DNA from: CAYOHP01 sp964403795 [NCBI: uncultured bacterium] | GTDB lineage: Bacteria; Muiribacteriota; UBA6191; CAZXTJ01 | Length of the DNA stretch: 53,437 bases | Assembly: GCA_964403795.1 (NCBI GenBank) | Contig: CAYOHP010000031.1 | Location: 1 to 53,437 of the forward strand | Direction of reading: 5' to 3' | Shown here: positions 41,669-50,300 of the stretch, piece after piece | Position numbering within the stretch: the first letter of the stretch is position 1 | Layout: the number at the start of each line of letters is the position of its first letter | Program-made: the position numbers and the translations under genes | The notes under the pieces: model-generated | The model's database searches: none | What the model saw: only the letters and a program-made list of their open reading frames with translations | Told to the model about the DNA's origin: nothing

Positions 41669-43021
41669 TCAGGCTCGCCTCCCGACCAGGTTGATCCGAA
41701 GGACCTGTTCCTTCTTCCCGGAGCAGCGGTAGCGGGTGGTCCGGGGCGGGTACCCCTGCTTCTCGACCACGAACACGTAGACCTTGCCGCGCTCCAGGCG
41801 CTCCACGGTGAACTGTCCCTTGCGGTCGGTGTACTCGAGGATCCCCATGGAGGGGATCCGGACCTGGGCCTGCCAGACCGGGTTGCGGTCCGCCGAGTCC
41901 ACCACCCTCCCGATCACCGTCACCCAGCGCTGGGCCTTGGCCCGCATCTGCTCGGCGGCCGTGGGACGGCGGGCCCCGGAAGCGGGCCCCGACGCTTCCT
42001 CCTCGGGATCCTCGTCCCCGGCCGGCTCGTCCTCGGCAGGGACCCGGGTCGAGACCGGGGAACGGGGTCCATCGGACTCCCGGAGCCGGAGCCGGAACGC
42101 CTCGACGGCATCGCCGAGCAGGTCGCCCCAGTCCTCCTCCCCTGCCCCGCGACGGAGGGTCTCGGCCGCCTGCATGGCGAGGGTCCTCACGCCCAGCGGG
42201 CGGGCCTCGTCCTCCATGGCATCCAGCACCACTCGGACCACCCGCGGATCCGGGGACTTCGCCAGGAGTGCGAAGACCGGCCCTGCCACCGGCAGGCCAC
42301 CCCGGTCCAGGAGCTCCTGCAGGAACTCGAGGGACTCCAACGGATCGACCCTCACCAGCAGGTCGAGGCCGCTCTTGCGTGCCGCCTCCGAGGGATCCAG
42401 GGCCAGCCCCAGGAGGACCCGACGGGCGTCCTCGGGACGGGAATCGAGCAGGCCCACCGCGGCATTGGAACGTACCCGGTGGTCGACGTCCTCGGCAGCC
42501 CGCAGCAGGTACTCCGGTGCCGCCCCGGCCAGGACCAGGCCTTCCACCGCGTTGGCGCGGACCCTCGGATCCTCGTGCCGGAGGTACCCGAGAAGGACGG
42601 GTACCTGGGTCGGACCGCCGAGCTCACCGAGGGCCTTCACCGCGGTCGCCACCACGAACGGGTCGCCCTCGACCTGGAGGTGGGCGGCGATCCTGTCGGC
42701 TCCCGACTCGAGTCCCCGGTCCACCGCCGCCTGGAGGGCCCGGAGCCTCACCTCGGGGAGCGGATGGGACAGGAGCTGGACGAGGGTCGGATCGTCCAGG
42801 TTCTCGAGGCGACTCTCCAGCTCGATCTGGGTCAGGCGATTCCCCAGGTCGTCGATCAGGCCTGAGTAGAGCGGTGCGACCCCCCTGGGGTCACCGGCCG
42901 ATTCGGCCCGCTGCCTGGCCGCCTGGGCATCCCGCAGGAGGGCCCGGATCCCGGAGGTATCGAGGTCGGGCAACCGGGCCCGGCACTCCGCGATCCATGA
43001 CCGGTGGACGTCCTCGGCCAT
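41669..43021 (-). CDS. HEAT-repeat protein with C-terminal beta (carboxypeptidase-regulatory-like) domain
   Basis: 450 residues. An N-terminal helical part is followed by about six HEAT repeats (80-290; LSHPLPEVRLRALQAAVDRG, LRHEDPRVRANAVEGLVLAG, AEDVDHRVRSNAAVGLLDS). An acidic linker follows, then a C-terminal beta domain of about 75 residues (GRVVDSADRNPVWQAQVRI, YTDRKGQFTVERLERGKVY) that looks like a carboxypeptidase regulatory-like/PEGA fold. The start at 43021 is fixed by GGGAGG 5 bases upstream. The longer frame (to 43105) and the ATG at 43042 are ruled out for this transcript because a TACAAT -10 covers them. Probably a protein-interaction scaffold; the role is unknown. Confidence 0.85.
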   Translation of the reverse strand: MAEDVHRSWIAECRARLPDLDTSGIRALLRDAQAARQRAESAGDPRGVAPLYSGLIDDLGNRLTQIELESRLENLDDPTLVQLLSHPLPEVRLRALQAAVDRGLESGADRIAAHLQVEGDPFVVATAVKALGELGGPTQVPVLLGYLRHEDPRVRANAVEGLVLAGAAPEYLLRAAEDVDHRVRSNAAVGLLDSRPEDARRVLLGLALDPSEAARKSGLDLLVRVDPLESLEFLQELLDRGGLPVAGPVFALLAKSPDPRVVRVVLDAMEDEARPLGVRTLAMQAAETLRRGAGEEDWGDLLGDAVEAFRLRLRESDGPRSPVSTRVPAEDEPAGDEDPEEEASGPASGARRPTAAEQMRAKAQRWVTVIGRVVDSADRNPVWQAQVRIPSMGILEYTDRKGQFTVERLERGKVYVFVVEKQGYPPRTTRYRCSGKKEQVLRINLVGRRA

Positions 43022-43040
43022 CCCGACCTCCCGCAGCGCC

Positions 43041-43046
43041 ATTGTA
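43041..43046 (-). promoter_or_regulatory. Putative -10 (TACAAT) that decides the start of the HEAT gene
   Basis: TACAAT on the minus strand overlaps the alternative ATG at 43042. The transcript would start near 43034 and include GGGAGG (43032-43027) just before the ATG at 43021. Confidence 0.5.
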
Positions 43047-43155
43047 GTGGGTGGGAAGCGACGAAACACAGGCGAGGGATCGGCGATCCGGCCTGTCGAC
43101 CGCACCGGACCCCTCCGATGCCTGGGAAGAAGGTGCGGACCAGGGAGGTCGCCTC

Positions 43156-43251
43156 ATGCCCGGACCAGCGAGCTACAGTTGGATCGGTGCCGACGGTCGG
43201 CGCCACGTCCGCTACGTCTATCGTCCCAGGCCCAGGCCGAATTCCGGCTGA
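43156..43251 (+). CDS. Possible small protein (31 aa)
   Basis: The ATG is preceded by GGGAGG with a 7-base spacer. The product is basic and aromatic (SYSWIGADGRRHVRYVYRPR). It lies 29 bases before the next gene and might be its leader or a genuine microprotein. There is no homology evidence; the only support is the good ribosome-binding site. Confidence 0.35.
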   Translation: MPGPASYSWIGADGRRHVRYVYRPRPRPNSG

Positions 43252-43280
43252 ACGGGACGCGCAGGGGGTCCGACTCCAAC

Positions 43281-44309
43281 GTGCAGGAGGACAGGGCGAC
43301 CAAGCTCCGGGTAGCGCTCGGCTTCCAGACGCTGGCCATGGCCAGCGCGGTGGGGACCGTGCTCCTCGTGGTCCTCGATCCCGAGAGCCTCCGCGACCTG
43401 GGTCGTGTCCGCACCCTGGGCTACGGGTTGGGAACCTCGGCGCTCTTCCTCGCGCTCTTCACCCTCACCGCACCCTTGTGCCGGGAATGCCGCCTCCATA
43501 TCTGGCGGGTCCTGGAACGTACCCACGTCTGCTGCTTCATGGAGAAGATCGAGATCAAGGGTTCCGTGATCCGGTCCTTCCGGTTCGTCGGCTGGTTCCT
43601 GATGGCGAGCGGCGGACTCTCGTTCCTCCAGCCGCAGATGGTGCTGGGTTACCGGACCCTGATCGAGGAGGTGGATCGGCGGGTGACCGACCCCGCCATC
43701 CTCCGGGACCGGGCCCGTCTGCAGGCCGCCGAGGCGCGGGTGACCCGGGAGCCGGGCGCTCCCGGACCGCTGGCCGACCTCGCCTACCTCTGGATCCGGT
43801 CGGGCCGGCCCGATCGGGCGCTCCCGCTCCTGGAGAAAGCCCGCCTCGCCAGGCCCAACGATCGCGACCTCTGGGCCTTGACCGCCATCGCCCTGGGCGC
43901 GGCCGGGAACCGGGACGAGGAGATCTCGATCTGGACCCGCCTCCAAAGGGAGGACGAGAAGGACGTCGAGGCCAGCCACAACCTGGGCCTGGCGCTGGCC
44001 CGTGCCGGCAAGCTCGCCGAGGCGGAGTCCTCCCTCAGACAGGCGGTCAAGTTCGCGGTCCAGGAGATCCAGCGCTTCAAGCGGGTGCATGGGATCACCC
44101 CGGAGAACAAGGGCAACCTGGGCCCGGAGGTGCTGGCTCAGCTCGACGGCCTGAACTACCGGGCCGGGAACTCCGCCTATCGTCTGGCCCTGGTCGCGGG
44201 TGCCCAGAAGAAGCCGGACAAGGAAGAGCACCTCCGGCTGGCCCGCTACCTGGGCTTCGAGACCGCCCTCTTCGAGAGCGACCTGCGCGCCCTCGCCGGC
44301 GGGAGCTGA
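43281..44309 (+). CDS. Membrane protein with cytoplasmic or periplasmic TPR domain
   Basis: 342 residues from the GTG at 43281 (the frame is open to 43047). Three hydrophobic spans lie near 10-30, 42-63 and 95-115 (FQTLAMASAVGTVLLVVL; TSALFLALFTLTAPL; VGWFLMASGGLSFL). The first long loop carries a Cys-rich segment (CRECRLHIW, THVCCF). After the third span are TPR-like helices (GPLADLAYLWIRSGRPDRA; ASHNLGLALARAGKLAEAE). The function is unknown. The start is supported only by being the first good codon after the small ORF and before the first span. Confidence 0.75.
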   Translation: MQEDRATKLRVALGFQTLAMASAVGTVLLVVLDPESLRDLGRVRTLGYGLGTSALFLALFTLTAPLCRECRLHIWRVLERTHVCCFMEKIEIKGSVIRSFRFVGWFLMASGGLSFLQPQMVLGYRTLIEEVDRRVTDPAILRDRARLQAAEARVTREPGAPGPLADLAYLWIRSGRPDRALPLLEKARLARPNDRDLWALTAIALGAAGNRDEEISIWTRLQREDEKDVEASHNLGLALARAGKLAEAESSLRQAVKFAVQEIQRFKRVHGITPENKGNLGPEVLAQLDGLNYRAGNSAYRLALVAGAQKKPDKEEHLRLARYLGFETALFESDLRALAGGS

Positions 44310-44333
44310 TCCAGGCAACCGCTCTCCGTGAGC

Positions 44334-44392
44334 CTGCGGCTCGCCCGCGACGGGCTACGCCAGTGCTCCGAGAGGAGCGAGCCCCCCGGGGC
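44334..44392 (+). repeat. Intergenic repeat, copy 4
   Basis: Begins 24 bases after the stop of the membrane TPR gene on the same strand. It has a CTGCGGCTCGCCC head, the hairpin GCCCG-CGA-CGGGC (44343-44355), a GC-rich body, and two further hairpins shared with copy 3 (44393-44413 and 44423-44439). Confidence 0.75.
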
Positions 44393-44439
44393 TTTGGGGG
44401 TTCGACCCCCAAACCAAGCCCAGCAGCCCGTAGGGCTGC
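44393..44439. terminator. Double hairpin between convergent genes
   Basis: TTTGGGGG-TTCGA-CCCCCAAA (44393-44413) is followed by GCAGCCC-GTA-GGGCTGC (44423-44439). The same two-hairpin layout with different stem sequence occurs at 50751-50801. Probably a bidirectional terminator between convergent genes. Confidence 0.6.
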
Positions 44440-44446
44440 CGCTCCC

Positions 44447-46108
44447 CTACTTGGGGAACTTCTTCCGGAACAGGACCCGCCCGGTCGCCGGATCCACCAC
44501 GACCTTGATCATGGCATCGTCGGTCTCGATCCACTGGACCCTGGGACTCGAGGGGTCGGGGCTCGAACCGTTGTCGGCATCGGTACCGGGGACCGGATCG
44601 GGGAGTGCCGGAGCCGGTTGGTCGAACGGGTCCTCGGTGGCGACCGGCTCCCCCGAGGGCCTGGGAGTCGGTGGAGGCCCGGGCGGTGTCGGGGTCGCCG
44701 GAGCGGGGGGGGTCGGGGGGCGCGGCGGGACCGGAGTCGGGGTTGGCGGAGGCGGAGGAGCCGTGGTCGGAGCGGGAGGAGTCGGGGGCTTCGGTGGGAC
44801 CGGCGTCGGGGCCGGTGGGGCCGCGGTCGGTCTGGGAGGCGGGCGGCTCGCCGCCGGAGTGGCGGGAGGGGGGATCGCGGGAGGGGGTTCCCCGCTCCCG
44901 GGCAGCCCGGGAAGGTCGCCGACCGCCCCCGGGGCCGGGATCGCCCCGTCCTGGAGACCCGGCAAGGGCGCCGGGCCGAGCCCTGGCAGGCCGCCTGCAG
45001 GAGCCGGCGTCGCCGGCTTGGGAAGCGGCAGGAAGACCCGGTCGATGACCCGACCCTTCTGGTAGACCACCTTGATCCGCTGCCGGTTGGTCTCGAACCA
45101 CTTGATGGTCCGGTCGCCCTGTTCCTCCTTGCGTACGAAGACCGGGGCGGTCTCGGGAGGCTGGTCCGGGTCGGGACGAGCGGTGGCCGGGGAGGTCTGA
45201 GGTACCGGCGAGGGGGATGCCTGGGGAACGGGTGGCGAGGGAGCCGGTGCGGTCGCGGCAGGAGTCGCCGAGGGACGATCCGGTGCCACCGTGGCCGGAG
45301 CCGGAGTCGGGGAGGCCGGCGCCGGATCGGCCTCCTCGCCGGCAGACCCTCCCTTGGGGAACGTCTGCTCGAGGAGGACCGTCCCGCCCTTCTTGACCAC
45401 CTTGATCTTGTGGGTGGTCGTCTCGTACCACTCGACGATCTTGCCGCGATCGACGGTCCGGCTGAGGAGCTTCCGGTCCGCCGCCGGTGCCGCCCCCACC
45501 GGTTCCGGCCGATCGGGATCCTCTGAGCCCACCCCCGGATCGGGAAACCCCTCCACTTCGGAATCGACCCTGGGGGTCGGAGGCGGAATCCCTTCGCCTC
45601 CACCCTCTCCCTCCCTCCCGGCGACCGGCTCGGTTCCCGAATCCCCTGCCTCGAGCGGGACGCTCTCCCTCGACACCTCGTCGCCCCCGGCACCGATCAC
45701 GACCGTGGTCCGATGGGTCCTGGATCGATAGGTCCGGGTCTCCCCTCCGTCGGCTCCGAAGTTCACGGTCACCCGGATCGGGGGCTCGCCGACCACCCCC
45801 GGCACCGCCTCGTCGAGCCGGTACTCGCTCGGCTCGTAACGCCGGTACACCACCGAGCCGTCGGGCCCGTAGTGGATCCGGTACCGTCCCTCCCGGGTGG
45901 TGAAGCCGATCTCCTTGGCGACCGGGGCCATCCGGAGATCCATGGCCCGGCGCTCCAGGATCCCCTGGACCAGGGCAACGCCCACCGACCCGACGACCAG
46001 CAGCAGCAGCAGCAGCAGGCGCAAGCGGTTCCCTCTCGTCCAGGTACTGGCACAAGGGTCGCGCCCGGAGGCCGTCCCCGCAAGTCGTGGGGCGGCGGCG
46101 GGCTGCAT
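44447..46108 (-). CDS. Membrane-anchored protein with three IKVV repeats in Pro-rich linkers
   Basis: 553 residues. One N-terminal span (about 29-45) contains seven consecutive Leu encoded by a CAG/CTG run. A periplasmic-type domain follows, with strand-rich RYRIHYGPDGSVVYRRYE and a segment IRVTVNFGADGGETRTYR. Then a repeat of about 30 residues occurs three times, separated by Pro/Ala/Thr-rich linkers: near 218-250 (VEWYETTTHKIKVVKKGG), 331-362 (IKWFETNRQRIKVVYQKG) and 523-553 (VQWIETDDAMIKVVVDPATG). Each looks like a small beta-hairpin ending in FPK or LPK. It is divergent from the Tad-like cassette. No family is recognised. The start ATG lacks a ribosome-binding site. Confidence 0.8.
   Translation of the reverse strand: MQPAAAPRLAGTASGRDPCASTWTRGNRLRLLLLLLLVVGSVGVALVQGILERRAMDLRMAPVAKEIGFTTREGRYRIHYGPDGSVVYRRYEPSEYRLDEAVPGVVGEPPIRVTVNFGADGGETRTYRSRTHRTTVVIGAGGDEVSRESVPLEAGDSGTEPVAGREGEGGGEGIPPPTPRVDSEVEGFPDPGVGSEDPDRPEPVGAAPAADRKLLSRTVDRGKIVEWYETTTHKIKVVKKGGTVLLEQTFPKGGSAGEEADPAPASPTPAPATVAPDRPSATPAATAPAPSPPVPQASPSPVPQTSPATARPDPDQPPETAPVFVRKEEQGDRTIKWFETNRQRIKVVYQKGRVIDRVFLPLPKPATPAPAGGLPGLGPAPLPGLQDGAIPAPGAVGDLPGLPGSGEPPPAIPPPATPAASRPPPRPTAAPPAPTPVPPKPPTPPAPTTAPPPPPTPTPVPPRPPTPPAPATPTPPGPPPTPRPSGEPVATEDPFDQPAPALPDPVPGTDADNGSSPDPSSPRVQWIETDDAMIKVVVDPATGRVLFRKKFPK
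45998..46018. repeat. (CAG)7 microsatellite encoding poly-Leu in a membrane span
   Basis: Seven perfect CAG units, read on the minus strand as CTG (Leu) codons in the N-terminal membrane segment. Slippage would lengthen or shorten the span without a frameshift. Confidence 0.9.
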
Positions 46109-46137
46109 GCGCGACTCGCGGCGGTCGGGGCCTCCAT

Positions 46138-46166
46138 TTGGACGATCCCCCCCCGGCGGCTACACT
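46138..46166 (+). promoter_or_regulatory. Putative promoter TTGGAC - 17 - TACACT for the Tad-like cassette, leaderless
   Basis: A -35-like TTGGAC (46138-46143) and TACACT (46161-46166) are separated by exactly 17 bases. The GTG start at 46173 comes 6 bases later, so the mRNA should begin at the start codon. This is the clearest promoter in the window. Confidence 0.6.
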
Positions 46167-46172
46167 TCGGTC

Positions 46173-46889
46173 GTGGCGAGGGTGCGGAGAGGTTCCCGCT
46201 CCGGTCAGGCGCTGATCGAGTTCGCGCTGACCGCTCCCGTGCTGCTTCTGATCCTGTTCGGAACCATCGAGATCACCCGCCTGCTGAACCTGCATGTGAG
46301 CTTGGACCGGCTGGTGCAGCGCACCGCCATCGAGCTGGCGGCCGCCGACATCACCGCCAGCCGACCACCCACCGCGGCCGTCGAGGCCATGCGCCGCGAG
46401 CTCAGGATCCCGGGCTCGGACCGGGAGTTCAATCCCGTCTACGCCCCGCTCTCGGTCGCCTTCGATGCTGCCCGGGATCCCGACAGCGTCGTGGAAGTCG
46501 ATGTGAACCATTCCCAGGGAGGCCGCTATGCCTCGCGGGTCGAGATGCACCTCCGGGTCCGTCCCATGCTCCTGCCCAGCCTCGAGTTCGGCAGCCGCAG
46601 CTTCGGGACGATCGTGATCTCGGCCGTCGGCCTGGCCGTGAACGAGACCCAGGCCCCGCGTGCCGACCGCGAGGGCAGGTACCGGCCGGTCCGGTTCCCG
46701 GTGGCGCGGGTCCTCGAGGCACCGGGCTCCTCGATCCAGGTTCCGGTGACCCACACCCCGGCGGGACCGGGCAGCGCCCTCTACCAGCCGCCCGCTCCAC
46801 CCGCCCTACCAGCCTCCGAGGAAGCGCCGCCGGAGACCGTCCCGGCGCTCCCGGAGCCGACCGTTCCCGAGACGAAGGAGACCCCATGA
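46173..46889 (+). CDS. TadE-like pseudopilin/assembly protein 1
   Basis: 238 residues. It has the TadE signature at the N-terminus: a short basic stretch then SGQALIEFALTAPVLLLILFG near 9-29, one membrane helix with the Glu typical of pseudopilins, then a periplasmic domain. The last 70 residues are Pro-rich (TPAGPGSALYQPPAPPALP). TadE-like proteins take part in assembly of Flp/Tad pili, but no Tad ATPase (TadA), secretin or prepilin peptidase is in the window. Its stop overlaps the next start (ATGA). Leaderless start. Confidence 0.85.
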   Translation: MARVRRGSRSGQALIEFALTAPVLLLILFGTIEITRLLNLHVSLDRLVQRTAIELAAADITASRPPTAAVEAMRRELRIPGSDREFNPVYAPLSVAFDAARDPDSVVEVDVNHSQGGRYASRVEMHLRVRPMLLPSLEFGSRSFGTIVISAVGLAVNETQAPRADREGRYRPVRFPVARVLEAPGSSIQVPVTHTPAGPGSALYQPPAPPALPASEEAPPETVPALPEPTVPETKETP

Positions 46890-47296
46890 GGATCCGGACG
46901 CGCCGGCGCGGACAGGCCCTTGCCGAGCTGGCCCTGTCGCTCCCGCTGCTGATCGGGGTCATGACCTTGGTCATCGAAGGGACCCTGGTGGTCTCCGCCC
47001 GCCAGACGCTGACCGACGCGGTCCACCAGGTGACCCGCTTCGCCGCCGGGGAGCGTCCCGAAGCCGAAGAGGTCCGTACCCGACTCATGGACATGCTGGC
47101 CGGCACCAGGGCCCTCGATCCCGGCGAACTCAGGGTCCAGGTGCGCTACGGGATCGATTCCCAGGGCGGCGAGAACCTCACGGTCTCCGCCGAGATCCCG
47201 GTCCGCCCCTTCGCCTTCACCCGGATCGGGACCTTCCGCCTGCAGGCCGACTCCACCTACCGCCTGCCCAAACGCACGACTTCGCCCAAGAGCTGA
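46886..47296 (+). CDS. TadE-like pseudopilin/assembly protein 2
   Basis: 136 residues, closer to the usual TadE size. It has a basic N-terminus, then RRGQALAELALSLPLLIGV with the conserved GQALAE, one membrane helix, and a periplasmic domain (TDAVHQVTRFAAGERPEAEEV; LTVSAEIPVRPFAFTRIG). It overlaps the first TadE gene by 4 bases and lies 59 bases before the TadG-type gene. A minor pseudopilin or assembly component. Confidence 0.85.
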   Translation: MRIRTRRRGQALAELALSLPLLIGVMTLVIEGTLVVSARQTLTDAVHQVTRFAAGERPEAEEVRTRLMDMLAGTRALDPGELRVQVRYGIDSQGGENLTVSAEIPVRPFAFTRIGTFRLQADSTYRLPKRTTSPKS

Positions 47297-47342
47297 GGGA
47301 TCGTGAACCTCTCCCCGGCGGGCCTCGAGGGCCTGACCGCGC

Positions 47343-47348
47343 TACCCT
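47343..47348 (+). promoter_or_regulatory. Putative -10 (TACCCT) for the TadG-type gene, leaderless spacing
   Basis: TACCCT ends 7 bases before the ATG at 47356. No clear -35 is present. It matches the pattern seen before other genes. Confidence 0.4.
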
Positions 47349-47355
47349 GGTCCCC

Positions 47356-50300
47356 ATGAACGGTCGCCCCCACCGTCGCCGGGCCCCTCCCCCCGGCCAC
47401 CCAAGGAAGGGCGGCGTCCTGCTCCTGGTGGCCGGCGGGATCGTGGCCCTGCTGGGGATCGCCGGCCTGGCCCTCGACACCAACCTCTGGTTCCACCGCC
47501 AGTCCCGCCTCGAGCACATGACCCGGGCCGCCTCGGCGGCCGGATACGAACGCCTCAAGGAGCTCGACTTCCGCTACGGCAACCTCGAGACGCGGCGGCG
47601 GGTGGACCAGACCATCCGCGAGTACCTCGAGTTGAACGGCGCCACCCGCGAGGAGGCCGCTTCCGCCCAGATCTCGGTCAGCAAGCGCAACGAGGTTTCG
47701 GTGCGCATCCACCAGGTCACCGGGAGCTTCCTCGCCCGGGTGGCCGGGATCGACCAGGTCCGCCTGAGCGGCGCCGGCGTGCTCTCGGCCACCAACGACG
47801 TGGCGCCGTTCGCGGTCCCGATCCGGTACCACGATCCCGACCATGACCTGGTGGCGAACTTCGAGGCCCGCTCGGGACGCATCGAGGAGACCCGGCCGTT
47901 CGAGCTCTACAAGCCCTACGTCATCAAGTTCGGCAAGCCCGTGTTCGCGGCTTCCGACGACTTCGTCCTGATCCCGATGGACTCGGTCGAGCACGTCATC
48001 CCCCCGGAGGCATTCGCCTCGATCAAGGTCCCGACCTCGGTGCCGGGCCGCTTCGAGCGTGCGGAGCAGCCGGCTCGGATCCCCCCCCAGCACATCGATG
48101 CGACCTCCGCCTTCTCGGTCGGCATCTTCCGGGCCTACGGGATCGCCTACGCGATCCTGGGCCTGGGAGAGGTCGACGGGGAGAGCGCCACCCTGAACTG
48201 GATGCTCGGTCTGGCGGGAGGCTCCTTCCTGGTCAAGCGCAAGTTCCTGGAGGCCGCGGGATACGCCTTCGAGGAGGTCGACGCCGGAGTCGGGGTGATC
48301 CTCGACGAGAAGGGCAACGCGACCAACACCGTGGCCCAGCTCCTCCGGCTCTCCGATCGCGACCATGTGCACCACACGCGGGACTTCGCCCTGTTCCGGT
48401 ACCTCACCGACGTGCTGCCGACCATGGAGCCGCCGCCGATCCAGGTCCTCGTCCTCTCCGAGCAGCCGCAGGTGCTGACGGTGACCGGTTCGGCGGACCC
48501 GGTGACCCGGGTCATGGATTTCGCCCGCATCCCCTACGTGGCGGTGTCCGACCAGTGGAATCCCAAGCTCCACAAGGACCCCAACACCTCCTGCGTGGCC
48601 TCCTACCGGATCCAGGACGAGTTCCCCAAGGCCTTCGACTCGCCCAAGGCCTTCCGGGCCTTCCTCGAGACCACCCCCAATGCCTCGGCCTACCTGAAGC
48701 GAAGGGGCAGGCTCAGGGTCGGCGATCGGCTCGAGGGGCCGCTCCGGGAGCGGGGCTTCGACTGGGTGCACATCCACCACGAGGACTTCACGGAGGCCGG
48801 GACCTACCCCAGGGAGAAACGTTCGATGGTGCTCGGCCTGCGCGACTTCGTCCGCCGCGGCCACCACCACCTCTTCGCCGCCTGCCTCGCCATCGAGTCC
48901 CTCGAGATCTTCCTCTCCGCCTCCGACTTCGGGGAGAAGCCCACCGGCCTCTACCCGGAGATGCTCGACTACGGATCCACCCTCGCCTTCCGCAGCTTCG
49001 AGCTCGACGAGACCCGGGGCGGACACCGTCGCATCGGTCCCTACTCCTCGAGCTCGATCGACGGCGAGCTGTCCGAAGCCCGGACCGGACCGGGCCAGGG
49101 CGTCGAGGCGCGTTGGTTCCTCACCGATTACCTGAATCCCCGCTGCCAGAACCACGACGGCCTGGGGGGAGTGAGACTCGACCTCTCCAAGGTCCCTCCC
49201 GCCTTGACGCCCACCGATCCGGATCCCGATCGTCGGATGCTGGCCCCGGAAGGCGCCACCAACACCATGCTCCTCGACTTCGTGAAGCCGTACTCCCTGC
49301 CGCGCCACGACGGCACCGAAGTGAAGGGGCTGAACCGTCCGGTGCTGGTGCTCGGAGCCGTGGGTGCGCCGCCCGGAGCCGGCGAGTCCTGGACCGGCAA
49401 GAACGCCCGCTACCTGACCGGGGTGGCCGACGACGACAACGACCTCGCCAACGGCCACGGCCAGTTCACTTTTCTGGGCGGCCACCGTCCCTCGGTGGCT
49501 GGAGGCTTCACCCGGGTCGGCAACCTGATGGAAGGGACCTACTACGACGACAACGACGTCTGGGTCCCCGAGGTCCTCCACCTGCCGGGCGGAGCGACCC
49601 TCAAGCTGGATCTCGACGGCGACGGCAAGGCGGCCAGCATGGTCGAGATCGTCAGGCTCGGGAAGGGCGGGGCCAAGCCCAGGTCCCTCTCCCCCAAGCC
49701 CGACGAGCGCCAGGGCTGGCCGACGGTGACGGCCCCGCCCGCCGGTCCGCCCTCGGGAGCTCCGGGTGGCGCCACCGGAGTCGGGCCCTCTCCTCTCGCC
49801 ACGGGCGCGACCGCCCTGCCTTCCCTCGCGACCACATCCACCACCTCGGCGATCGTCACCACCGGCGCTGCGACCGGCCCCGACAAGCTCCCGTCGATCG
49901 ACTGGAACGACCCTGCGGCCCGCTGGGTGGCCGCCACCGGGAGGGACAATTTCGTGGCCCTCCATGAGAGCAGCGCGGTGGTGATCCACGACCTGAACAA
50001 CGACGGGGATTCCGACGACGTCTTCCCCGGCGACCTCTACGAGGTCGGGCAACCCAGCGTCCCCGGGTACCGCATCTACCTGAACAACATCCTCTACGGA
50101 GCGGTCGCCATCTCGGGGGAGCGGAAGAGCAAGCTCAACCTGGGAACCATCAACCCCGCCACCCTCAAGCTCGGCGACGACCGCGGCTCCTTCGGATACC
50201 TCGACTCGGCCGGCACCGGCGGGAGCCTCAGGGACATCCTCCAGTACGGATACACCATCCCGGGGGGACTCCCGCTGGGCAAGGAGTTCAGCACCGCACC

